Shown piece after piece: positions 9,222-17,313 of a stretch of 64,000 nt of DNA. The DNA is from an uncultured Clostridia bacterium. Lineage in GTDB: Bacteria; Bacillota; Clostridia; TANB77; CAG-508. Both the position numbers and the translations under genes were made by a program. The notes under the pieces are model-generated. The model had not been told where the DNA came from, made no database searches, and worked only from the letters and a program-made list of their open reading frames with translations. The DNA is taken from NCBI GenBank assembly GCA_949745595.1, contig CATJWN010000040.1:1-64000 (forward strand), given 5' to 3'. Positions within the stretch are counted from its first letter, which is position 1; each line of letters starts with the position of its first letter.

Positions 9222-9986
9222 CTACCATAAAGAAAATTGACAATTTCCTTTTACAGTAACTTCATTAAATTTTGTTATTATTTTCTCATTAGAACTAATA
9301 TCTTCCGTTTTATTATTCACTTTTCTAAACTTCCAATAATTCATAAAATAAAATGGTGTTTCAAGCTGAAAATTCATTTTTTGTGTAATTGAATCTCCAC
9401 AAAATACAATAGCTGGTATTCCATAAAGTGATAATTGAACATATGTCATATATGCACATATTTCTGAAATATCAACAGCATAAACTAATAAGTTTTGTTG
9501 ATAGTTTATATCTTCATCCTTTAATGCTTTAACAAATCCTAAAATCATCGCACCTGCACCACAACAAGGTTCTGATAATGTTATATAGCCGTTTTTATCT
9601 ATGATTTTTTCCATTTGTTCCTTTGTTCCACAATTTATTTTTCCCATAAATTCTGCTATATGAAATGGTGTAAAAAACTGCCCTAAGCTGTTATTACCAA
9701 TTTTGTTTTGCATATAAAACTCACCCAGTATATCTACAATTTCATTCTTGTATTCATACATCAAAGTAAGTTCGCCAAACATTTTACAAAAAATTTCTAG
9801 TTCATCCTTTCTATATGTTTTTACAATATTCAAATACTTTGATTCTATTTCCTCACTTTTTCTAAACACGTTATACATTGAATATGATGCAAGTTTAAGG
9901 AAATCTAAAAAGATTCTATATTTATCATACCTTTGCGATAATAAATTAAAATTATCTACAAATTGCTTATAATATTTTTCGTACAT
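9222..9986 (-). CDS. N6-adenine methyltransferase-like protein lacking the catalytic NPPY motif
   Basis: The 254-residue protein has the N6-methylase hallmark GQFFTPFHIAEFM (about 101-113) and the SAM-binding motif EPCCGAGAMI (about 139-148), then VYAVDIS (about 169-175). Where the catalytic (N/D)PP(Y/F) should follow the last core strand, it has ETPFYFMNYWKF (about 209-220). Similar truncated methylase-like proteins occur in phages and ICEs. It probably binds SAM, but transfer activity is doubtful. Confidence 0.7.
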   Translation of the reverse strand: MYEKYYKQFVDNFNLLSQRYDKYRIFLDFLKLASYSMYNVFRKSEEIESKYLNIVKTYRKDELEIFCKMFGELTLMYEYKNEIVDILGEFYMQNKIGNNSLGQFFTPFHIAEFMGKINCGTKEQMEKIIDKNGYITLSEPCCGAGAMILGFVKALKDEDINYQQNLLVYAVDISEICAYMTYVQLSLYGIPAIVFCGDSITQKMNFQLETPFYFMNYWKFRKVNNKTEDISSNEKIITKFNEVTVKGNCQFSLW

Positions 9987-10029
9987 AAAACTCTCCTTGT
10001 AACAAAAAAAGATACATAATATGTACCTT

Positions 10030-11679
10030 TTAAGCTATTTTTTTATAATCTTTCTTTTCATAATACACTTTCATAGTTCTACATTTAGTTATAATTTCTT
10101 CTTTATCAGAAATTTTCATCATTCTATTTTTCTTAGCTTTTATTATAAGTAATTGAGTATTATATTCCTCATACTTAAACTGAAAATCTGGATAACTTTC
10201 AGCATCATCAACTAAAATTGGAATATTTAAACCACTAATCTTATTAAGCATATTACATATTTCTAAAATAGTAACAAATTTCTGTGATTTTGATAACGAA
10301 TTAAATTCTTCTCCGTTTCTAGTTATTTTAAAACAATCTTTCAACTCTCCTGTAGATTTTATTAGTTCATAAAACTTTATTTTAGCATTTTTCATATATT
10401 GTTCTGCTACTTTCATCTTTTCTTGTATAATCATACAATACAACTTTTTAGCAATAATAATTTGTAAATTATACTTTTCAATAAGTTCATCTAATTGTTC
10501 CATTTCTACTACGATAGATACTATGTCTTTTTTAGTTTTTTCTTTATTATCAATTTTCACTTGTAATTCATGATTAAACTTATCTATTGCTTCTTTTTCT
10601 GCAATTAGTTCTTTTAATCTATTATCAATTTCTGTAATTCTATTAGAATTTTCTTCTCTTCCTAAAGCATATAATTCTGCCTTTAACTGCATTACTTCTA
10701 CTTTAATATCTGATAGTTTATTTTCGATTTCTTCTTTTTCTGTTCCAAGTGAAAACATTTCATTACGTTTATTTTCTAATGCTACTTTCTTATTTTCTAT
10801 GTTTAGAATTTGATTACAACAAGGACATTGTGCCAATGGATCTGATAAAATTTTGTTATATTCTATTCTTGCTTTTTTCCCTTTATCATTTATTTTGTCC
10901 AATTGATTTTGTATATTAAACTGTTGAGCTTCTTTTGCACCAATATTATCTTGTAACTTTTTTCTTAATTGATTTTTATTTTCACTTTCTAAAAAGTCTC
11001 TTTCCTGTTCTAATAAATCAATTTCTTCTTGCTTAGTAAATTGTTGCTTATCTTCTAACTTTTCGCCATGAATTTTTTTTGCATATTCTAAATTTCCCTT
11101 TTTTACTTCAATCTTGTTTTGAGTATCTCGTATTCTAAAACCTGTTTCTTTAATAAACTTAACAATATCACCATCTCTAATATCAATTTTATCTTTTTCG
11201 CTATCTTCTAACTTATTAAATACATCTTGATATGATATATCTGGCAAATACTTATCTATCAATTCTTTTTGTTTAGCTGGTTCACTATCTTTAAAGTAAT
11301 CTGGATTAAATATGCTTAAAAATAGTGGTTTGTCAATATATAGTTTTTCTAAGTCCTTTTGTTTTACAACTTTACCATCTAATACTATAAAATTCTTACT
11401 ACTGTACACACTATGTTTATACCTTACTAAAATATGTTTTTCATTATCATTTCCTATAAAACCTATTTCTGTACAACAGTCTTTTGAATCACGATTTATC
11501 ATACATGTTTTATCGTTTCCTCGTATATCTGTACCTAAAAAAGTCCATACAATTGCATAAGCAATTGTAGATTTTCCTTTTGCATTTCCACCTATAATGT
11601 ATGTTTCATCAAAAAGATTTATTTCAACAGGCTCTTTATACTTTCTAAAACCTTTCATTTTTAAATATAGTAATTTCAT
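10030..11679 (-). CDS. SbcC/Rad50-like ATPase with zinc hook
   Basis: The 549-residue protein has an N-terminal ABC half (Walker A GGNAKGKST, residues 30-38), a long coiled coil broken by a CPCC zinc hook (C285-C288), and a C-terminal half with a Walker-B-like ILVDDAESYPD (about 486-496). This is the Rad50/SbcC plan at about half the usual length. No SbcD nuclease is adjacent. A role in DNA-end handling or ICE DNA protection is inferred. It overlaps the next gene upstream by 4 bases. Confidence 0.8.
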   Translation of the reverse strand: MKLLYLKMKGFRKYKEPVEINLFDETYIIGGNAKGKSTIAYAIVWTFLGTDIRGNDKTCMINRDSKDCCTEIGFIGNDNEKHILVRYKHSVYSSKNFIVLDGKVVKQKDLEKLYIDKPLFLSIFNPDYFKDSEPAKQKELIDKYLPDISYQDVFNKLEDSEKDKIDIRDGDIVKFIKETGFRIRDTQNKIEVKKGNLEYAKKIHGEKLEDKQQFTKQEEIDLLEQERDFLESENKNQLRKKLQDNIGAKEAQQFNIQNQLDKINDKGKKARIEYNKILSDPLAQCPCCNQILNIENKKVALENKRNEMFSLGTEKEEIENKLSDIKVEVMQLKAELYALGREENSNRITEIDNRLKELIAEKEAIDKFNHELQVKIDNKEKTKKDIVSIVVEMEQLDELIEKYNLQIIIAKKLYCMIIQEKMKVAEQYMKNAKIKFYELIKSTGELKDCFKITRNGEEFNSLSKSQKFVTILEICNMLNKISGLNIPILVDDAESYPDFQFKYEEYNTQLLIIKAKKNRMMKISDKEEIITKCRTMKVYYEKKDYKKIA

Positions 11680-11888
11680 ATTCTAATATTCCTTTCTGGC
11701 ATGTTCATTATTTTTTTTAAAGCCCTTTCATTAAACCAATCATCCTCTTTAGAAAATTTCACATTATAATCACGAAAAAAAGCATCTCTTTCGATAATGC
11801 TTCCAAGTTTATTTATATAAATTTTATTGTCTTTTTTACCAACTCCATTTACTATAACTGGTTCACCTTTTTTAAATTTATTTCTCAT
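11676..11888 (-). CDS. Small KOW-like protein, 70 residues
   Basis: A short, basic, beta-rich protein (KKGEPVIVNGVGKKDNKIY ... GSIIERD). The 'G-V-V-x-G ... G-x-I' pattern resembles KOW/SH3-like barrels, but identity is uncertain. The ATGA overlap with the SbcC-like gene shows translational coupling. Confidence 0.55.
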   Translation of the reverse strand: MRNKFKKGEPVIVNGVGKKDNKIYINKLGSIIERDAFFRDYNVKFSKEDDWFNERALKKIMNMPERNIRI

Positions 11889-12022
11889 TATATAATCTCC
11901 AATCTTCTATATAATTTAAATGAAATTTCTATTTTCGTCTTGTATTATTTTTCAATAATGTATATAATTTCTAAACAATAGTATTCCTATTTATATTGTT
12001 CTTGCAGTTTAAGCTTTTTTCC

Positions 12023-13094
12023 TTAAGCTGCAACTTTTTTTATACATTTTTGTACAAACTTAAAATCTGTTACCCAATTCTTTTCTAATCTTTCTATCAT
12101 ATCTAAAGTTAAAATAGTTCCTAAATCACATTGTTCGAGTTCTTTTGCTAAATCATCTCTAATAATTGCAGAAACATTATTATCTTTCATATCGCAAAAA
12201 TTACCTAATGAATATTGTAATTCTTTACCATCTTTATTTTTGATAGTAATTGGCTCTAGGCTATAAAAAGCATAGCACTTATCAAAGTCATATTCTCCTT
12301 CTTTTAATGGTTCAAACTTTTCATCTTCCTTTGAGCTGATATCAACAACTTTTTGCTTTTCTTCATGCTTTTTAGATTTTTTAGTTTCCTTTTTACTTTC
12401 TGTTTTTACAGGCTCTTTTTCATTTTTTATTGTTGTCTTTTGTTCCTGGCTTGAAGTAATTCCCGTTGCTTTATTATCAGTATTGTCATCATCTAATTTT
12501 AAAATGTCTATTGTATAATTAGTAAAAGTTTTTCCATCAGATTTTCTTGTTTGTTTTTCTTTTGTTAAATACATATAGAAATCACCCTTTATAGAATTTC
12601 CAAGTACTTTTTGAGTTTCAATGTAATTAGAAAGTTTATTTATAATTGTTATTCCTCTAACCTTCATTAACCACACTCTGTCTAAGCTAATTTCTGGAAG
12701 TAAAAATTTCAAAGTTCCTTCTTGTATACAACTTGGCTTTTGACCGTCTTTAGCACTTGCATACTCGCAGCTTGGTAAGCATTCTTTATCTTTCCATAAA
12801 TTTTTAACTTTTTCCTTACCTACAGTTTGTCCTTCTATGCAATAGCATACAATACCACTTTGGTTGTATCTAACATTTTTTACTAATAACGGTGACTCAT
12901 CAAAAAACCTTATTTTTAATTTAGTTGGCTTTTCTCCATACACCTTATCAAACTTTTTTACAAGCAAATCCATTTGCTCGTCCTTTGTTTTTGCCATAAA
13001 ATATCCGTAATTCTGTTGGAACTCCATTTTCTTGTCTCATACCATGTTGAACATTTCCCGCTAATGGTAAATTAACATACTTTTTTCTTTCCAT
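12023..13094 (-). CDS. gp3-like recombination directionality factor / phage hydrolase-like protein, with +1 shift at CGG
   Basis: The coherent product is 356 residues, starting at ATG 13094 (after AGGAAT) and changing frame once. Without the shift, the upstream frame ends about 21 codons later and the downstream frame has only a poor start at 13027. At GAA TTA CGG ATA the base at 13008 (C on the coding strand) must be skipped, giving ...GVPTEL-GYFMAKTKDEQ. This matches the gp3-like family, whose N-terminus runs into a 'YF' segment followed by VYGEKPTKLKIRF (about residues 53-65) and a cysteine-rich patch (CLPSCEY). A Lys/Glu-rich linker (about 210-255) joins a second domain. Such proteins control excision direction in some serine-integrase elements; that role is not proven here. 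Confidence 0.65.
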
Positions 13095-13184
13095 TACTTT
13101 ATTCCTTTCTTAGATTTAATAATGTGTAAAAAGATTTTATATAATATTACTTTTCCTCCTTTCTTTTATTTTGGGTAAAAAAAT

Positions 13185-13224
13185 AGAAAGAATCTAGGTT
13201 GAGGGGCTAACTTCAATTCTTTCT
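13185..13224 (-). terminator. Intrinsic terminator in the 5' leader of the ICE operon (possible attenuator)
   Basis: Arms AGAAAGAAT and ATTCTTTCT (9 bp perfect) enclose an inner GTTA/TCAAC-rich loop. On the minus strand the hairpin is followed by ATTTTTTTACC. It lies between the minus-strand promoter at 13409-13437 and the first operon gene, so transcription must read through it. A strong but start-less AAAGGAGG follows at about 13153-13160. Confidence 0.7.
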
Positions 13225-13280
13225 TTATTTTTAAACATATAAATTATTTATAAACTTAATATGTATATACCCAAATTATG

Positions 13281-13388
13281 CTGTACTTTTATAGTACAGA
13301 AACTCTACTACTATCTATAATTTATAGTAGTTATGCTATAATTAGTTTGATACTAATTATAGGTTTGTTATAAATCACTTTATAACAA
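13281..13388 (-). repeat. Tandem array of four perfect inverted repeats in the operon leader
   Basis: Four back-to-back hairpins: 13281-13299 (CTGTACT arms), 13307-13331 (ACTACTAT arms), 13336-13362 (CTATAATTAGT arms, 11 bp) and 13365-13388 (TTGTTATAAA arms, 10 bp). All arms pair perfectly, with loops of 4-9 bases. They begin about 15 bases after the predicted start of the minus-strand transcript. They could be a structured leader RNA or a DNA site such as a single-strand origin. No protein frame is visible here. Confidence 0.75.
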
Positions 13389-13408
13389 TATCTTTTATAC
13401 ACGATTTA

Positions 13409-13437
13409 ATTATAAAAGAAATTTTTAATAATTTCAA
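13409..13437 (-). promoter_or_regulatory. Sigma-A-type promoter for the ICE operon
   Basis: On the minus strand TTGAAA (13437-13432) and TATAAT (13414-13409) are separated by 17 bases. Transcription would start near 13402 and enter the four-hairpin leader and the terminator before the directionality-factor gene. Confidence 0.65.
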
Positions 13438-13496
13438 TAATTAGCTAATATTATTCTCAAAATATTCATACAATATTTATTAACAGAAGTTATTAC

Positions 13497-13525
13497 TTGC
13501 ATTTTTATACAATTTTTGCTATAAT
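13497..13525 (+). promoter_or_regulatory. Promoter of the TIR-domain gene
   Basis: TTGCAT (13497-13502) and TATAAT (13520-13525) are separated by 17 bases, followed by AGAGGAG and the gene. It diverges from the ICE operon promoter at 13409-13437. Confidence 0.75.
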
Positions 13526-13557
13526 TAAGAGGAGTTTTTATGTTAAGGAGAAAGAAA

Positions 13558-14592
13558 ATGAAAGTTTTTATTAGTTGGTCTGGAGACCTTAGTTTACGAA
13601 TTGCCTTAATTTTTAGAGATTGGCTTCCATCTGTAATACAATCCATTGAGCCTTATGTTTCTTCAGAAGATATTGATAAAGGAGCAAGATGGAGTACAGA
13701 TATAGCTAAAGAATTAGAGAACTCAACATTTGGAATATTATGTGTTACAAAAGACAATCTTGAAGCTCCATGGTTATCTTTTGAAGCTGGTGCTCTTTCA
13801 AAAACTATGGAAAAGTCACTTGTTACACCTTTTCTTTTTGATATAAAACGTTCTGAAGTACAAGGTCCAATACTACAATTTCAGTCAACAATATTTCAAA
13901 AAGATGATATAAAGAAAATGATGAAAACATTAAACAATGCTTGTGGAGAAACTGGAATTTCTGAGCAACAACTTGATAAAACATTTGAGGTTTGGTATCC
14001 AACACTTGAGCAAGAATTGAAAAAAATAAAAAAAGATTATGTAACAACTAATGTTAGTAAAGATAATACAGAAGAAATAAAATCATCTGAAATATTAGAA
14101 GAAATATTAGAATTATCAAGAGATAATCAAAAACTATTAAAAAATCCTGAAGTTAGTTCAACAGAAATGGCGAACTTATTAGAAGATATATATAAAAATA
14201 TGAATGAACATAATTTAAGAAATATGAAATCATATGATAAAAAACGACTTTCACAAAAATATAGTATTATGTTTTGTGAAGAATTAATGCATACACATAT
14301 GCGAATTGAAAACATGCCATATAGTTTTTTAATTATACTTAGTTTCTTTAAAGATGATTTTCCTTGGATTTATGACATGGGTAAAGAATTATTAGAAACA
14401 TTAAAAAATGAGAATGATTCATATAAAAGAAATGAAGCTATACGAAATTATCAAGATATGATTGATTTTACATGTAATCATCCACTTATGCATGAAATGT
14501 ATGAACGAGACAGAAACAGTATGATGTTTTTGAAAGAAATGCCATATATTCTTAAAAGTTCTATTGAAGATTTGAAAAGGATATACTCATAA
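13558..14592 (+). CDS. TIR-domain protein (probable defence or signalling cargo)
   Basis: The protein is 344 residues from ATG 13558, which has AAGGAG at good spacing; ATG 13540 would add six residues. The first 130 residues are a TIR-like domain: MKVFISWSGD, then DIDKGARW, NSTFGILCVT and PWLSFEAGAL, where E76 is a candidate NADase catalytic glutamate. The rest is mostly helical and charged, of unknown family. It is the only plus-strand gene in the ICE part and has its own promoter and terminator, typical of an inserted cargo gene. Bacterial TIR proteins often deplete NAD or make a signal nucleotide in phage defence; no ThsA-like partner is adjacent. Confidence 0.75.
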   Translation: MKVFISWSGDLSLRIALIFRDWLPSVIQSIEPYVSSEDIDKGARWSTDIAKELENSTFGILCVTKDNLEAPWLSFEAGALSKTMEKSLVTPFLFDIKRSEVQGPILQFQSTIFQKDDIKKMMKTLNNACGETGISEQQLDKTFEVWYPTLEQELKKIKKDYVTTNVSKDNTEEIKSSEILEEILELSRDNQKLLKNPEVSSTEMANLLEDIYKNMNEHNLRNMKSYDKKRLSQKYSIMFCEELMHTHMRIENMPYSFLIILSFFKDDFPWIYDMGKELLETLKNENDSYKRNEAIRNYQDMIDFTCNHPLMHEMYERDRNSMMFLKEMPYILKSSIEDLKRIYS

Positions 14593-14632
14593 ATTTTATC
14601 TAAAAATTTAATTAAAATTCATAATAAATATT

Positions 14633-14667
14633 ACTAAGTCTATTAAAACAATAGACTTAGTTTTTTT
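14633..14667 (+). terminator. Terminator of the TIR gene
   Basis: A 12-bp perfect stem (ACTAAGTCTATT / AATAGACTTAGT) with a 5-base loop is followed by seven T on the plus strand. The T run touches the stop codon of the convergent gene at 14666. Confidence 0.85.
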
Positions 14668-15142
14668 ACACTATTTGAACTGGTGGATATGTACAATATA
14701 AATACTCTTTTTTACATTCTATCCTACTATACATTTCAGAATCTTCAAATAATAAAATTAACTTATCAGCATCTGGCATTGATATATCAATATTTTTTAC
14801 TAATTTCAACACACCTTTTTCGTTATTTTTATCTGTCACTATAATATGATATAAAAGATTTTTATTAGTTAGAAATGTTATATATATTGGTTCAAAATTA
14901 GTATGAAAATATTTATACCTACCTTTATACTTACATAATACATCTAATGCTAATATCATCTTATTATCTATTACTTTTAGTTTATGTACATAAATATTTT
15001 TTTTCTTAGATACATTTCCTGTTTCTAAAATATATCTAAAATCTATATTATTACCAAATAGTTTGTTTAACTGCTCTTGTGTAGCACATCCAAAATCTTG
15101 CAGAAAATTTATTATTTTATTTTCTTTTTCTCTATAACTCAT
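14666..15142 (-). CDS. DUF5697-like ICE protein
   Basis: The start is ATG 15142 (MSYREKENKIINFLQDFG), 4 bases after AGGAGG. The N-terminus looks like a winged-helix (IINFLQDFGCATQEQLNKLFG). The remainder is alpha/beta, with a basic KYKGRYKYFH stretch in the middle. Proteins of this layout occur beside conjugation genes in clostridial ICEs; the DUF5697 label is from memory of the pattern. Function unknown. Confidence 0.6.
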   Translation of the reverse strand: MSYREKENKIINFLQDFGCATQEQLNKLFGNNIDFRYILETGNVSKKKNIYVHKLKVIDNKMILALDVLCKYKGRYKYFHTNFEPIYITFLTNKNLLYHIIVTDKNNEKGVLKLVKNIDISMPDADKLILLFEDSEMYSRIECKKEYLYCTYPPVQIV

Positions 15143-15165
15143 AAAACCTCCTTGCACAAATGTTT

Positions 15166-15960
15166 TTATATAACTCTTATTAAATATCCATATATAAATT
15201 TCTTTTTTTCTTTTATTTCTGTAATCTTTATCAACACTTTATCATCAAAATGTGGATAAGTATTAAATTTAGCAGGTACTCTACACATACAAGTAACAGG
15301 AATTGCATCTAACTGTATAATAACACCACTTTTAGATTTTGGAAAAGCAATTACTCTTCCTGTATACTCTGAATTTTCTGTAAAATATCGTCTTATATTA
15401 TTAAATGGATTATCTAACAATTCTTTAGCATTTAATTCAAAGATATTGTTTTTTATATCTATCTCTTTCACTCTTACTTTCAAATACTCTCCAACAGCAT
15501 ATTCTTCTTTAGCATTTGCAATAAATGTATGTCGTAAATTCTCTGCTTTTATAACAACTTCTTTTCCATACAAATCCACTATTATATGTTTTGTACTAGT
15601 AGCAACAATTCTTACCTTTACAACATCGTTCTTTTTTATTTTAGGCAATTCTATTTTAGCTCTTAATTCCATTGCTAATTCTCTACTAGCAATTGCTATA
15701 TTACTTGTTTCATCATATTCTATAACAATAAAATCAACCTCTGCATTAAGCATACCTCTAATAAGTGACTTGTTTTCTTTTGTAACTCCTAAATGTGTAA
15801 CAGGAATCAAAACCTTTATATCTTCATACCACACTATTGCACAAGATATGATTCTATCCTGTAACTTATAGTATTCTTTCTCAATTCCTGTAATCCTTCC
15901 TGTTAAAATTCTTTGCTCTTCTTTGCTTCTTAAGATTTCTCTTAATGATAAACTTTCCAA
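15166..15960 (-). CDS. S1-like RNA-binding domain protein
   Basis: The 264-residue protein contains repeated S1/OB-type segments: about 18-85 (LTGRITGIEKEYYKL...VLIPVTHLG), about 103-170 (KKNDVVKVRIVATSTKHIIVDLYG) and a third from about 195 (YTGRVIAFPKSKSGVIIQL). Such proteins bind RNA or ssDNA. It precedes the DUF5697-like gene by about 20 bases and lies just downstream of the PIN gene's terminator. Confidence 0.65.
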   Translation of the reverse strand: MESLSLREILRSKEEQRILTGRITGIEKEYYKLQDRIISCAIVWYEDIKVLIPVTHLGVTKENKSLIRGMLNAEVDFIVIEYDETSNIAIASRELAMELRAKIELPKIKKNDVVKVRIVATSTKHIIVDLYGKEVVIKAENLRHTFIANAKEEYAVGEYLKVRVKEIDIKNNIFELNAKELLDNPFNNIRRYFTENSEYTGRVIAFPKSKSGVIIQLDAIPVTCMCRVPAKFNTYPHFDDKVLIKITEIKEKKKFIYGYLIRVI

Positions 15961-15973
15961 TAGCTCACCTCCA

Positions 15974-16002
15974 ATAAAAAAACACTTACCAGAAGGTAAA
16001 TG
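15974..16002 (-). terminator. Terminator of the PIN-domain gene
   Basis: On the minus strand CATTTACC-TTCT-GGTAAGTG forms an 8-bp stem followed by seven T. Confidence 0.8.
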
Positions 16003-16018
16003 CTTTTACAAAATATAA

Positions 16019-17086
16019 TCAACAATCTTCCAAACTATCTCGAATAATTTCATTATCAATTCTAGTATTCTCATCCAATTCAACAGATAGTTTATAATAA
16101 CTTTCATCTAATTCAATCTTATCTAATGTAATTTCAGAAACGGTACTAATACCCATCTCAAGAATCAGTCCTACTTCAAAATCAATTTCATGCTTCTCTT
16201 TAGCAAGTATATATCTTTCAAAGTAATACATATTATCTTCTTTATCATAATAAGAATTTTCTTCATCACGATACATTACTTCAACAGTTACTTCTGCATT
16301 TGCTTCAACTGCTACATATATTTTCGTTTCTTCTTGTGATATGTACTTTACCTCATACTTAATATCATTTACTTCTTTATCCTCGATATCCCACTCAGCA
16401 TACTCAGTAAAATATACATCTATACTGTTTGCATATGCTTTTATAGCTTCGTCAAGTGAATCTTTTACATTTTCGTCTTCAACAAAAGCTTTAGCATCTC
16501 GTGCTTTAATCTGTTCAATATAAAACTTTAAAAACTCATCTAAATGTTCAAAGTTTACAAAATTAGCGTCTCCATCAAAGACTTTCTGAACTCCTTTATC
16601 AGCAGATATAATAATAACAATATCATTTAAAGATTTTTGATAATTTCTTATTGCATTTATCATTATAGCATCCTTAAATTCATTAGGTTTTTTTGTCTCA
16701 AAAGGTGGTTTCATAGAATACCAATCTTCTATTAACTGTTCCGCATTCATAGGATCCAGTGGAATTTGGATTACTCTAGTTGAATTAAAGAATCTTTCTG
16801 CTTTACTTTGAACTCCAGCAACTACTTCAACTATATTTATTTCATTTAATTTCAAACTACCTTCTCGTTTTACAATTGGCATTTTTTCTCTTATAACTTT
16901 TTTATAAGCATTTATTTCTTCTGTAACATCTTTTTTTATATGATCATATACTTCATATGTAGTTACTTTGCTAACCAAAAGTTGGATATCTCCCTCATCT
17001 ATGAGCTTTACTAATCGGCTCATATGAAAATTATTAAAATCATATTTTGCTTCTATATAAGCGTTTGCATCTAAATATACTACCAT
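16019..17086 (-). CDS. PIN-domain protein with long acidic C-terminal extension
   Basis: The start is ATG 17086 (MVVYLDANAYIEAK) after GGAGA; 16 further codons upstream are open but lack a ribosome site. Residues 1-185 form a PIN-like nuclease domain: D6 in YLDAN, a Glu in TTYEVYDH, Asp in FKDAIMINA, and Asp in ISADKGVQ. The last 165 residues are very acidic and beta-rich, of unknown family. It stands alone with its own terminator and no small antitoxin gene beside it, so it is not a classic VapBC pair. RNase activity is inferred from the fold. Confidence 0.65.
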   Translation of the reverse strand: MVVYLDANAYIEAKYDFNNFHMSRLVKLIDEGDIQLLVSKVTTYEVYDHIKKDVTEEINAYKKVIREKMPIVKREGSLKLNEINIVEVVAGVQSKAERFFNSTRVIQIPLDPMNAEQLIEDWYSMKPPFETKKPNEFKDAIMINAIRNYQKSLNDIVIIISADKGVQKVFDGDANFVNFEHLDEFLKFYIEQIKARDAKAFVEDENVKDSLDEAIKAYANSIDVYFTEYAEWDIEDKEVNDIKYEVKYISQEETKIYVAVEANAEVTVEVMYRDEENSYYDKEDNMYYFERYILAKEKHEIDFEVGLILEMGISTVSEITLDKIELDESYYKLSVELDENTRIDNEIIRDSLEDC

Positions 17087-17187
17087 GTTTAATTTCTCCT
17101 CTATAAAATAGTATTGCTCGAACAGTTGTAACATTGTTGTAACAATATCGTAATGATATTTTAAATTGAGTCCCTACTTTTGTCAAG

Positions 17188-17281
17188 ACAAGTTCTTTTA
17201 TTTTTGAAAAAAATGATTTATCAACATTTTATACTTATTACCTTTTGAATTTTTCAAAACAACTACTAAAAAAGAACTTGT
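17188..17281. repeat. Long-range inverted repeat upstream of the PIN gene
   Basis: ACAAGTTCTTTT (17188-17199) and AAAAGAACTTGT (17270-17281) are perfect 12-bp inverted copies about 70 bases apart. They lie in the 227-base gap between the PIN and coupling-protein genes. Meaning unknown; possible paired operator or RNA stem. Confidence 0.5.
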
Positions 17282-17313
17282 TTTAATAACTTTAACTTCA
17301 AATAATAACCTTT

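Noticed and set aside
16019..17086. VapBC toxin-antitoxin pair
   Set aside because: No small antitoxin gene is adjacent, and the protein is more than twice the usual VapC length.
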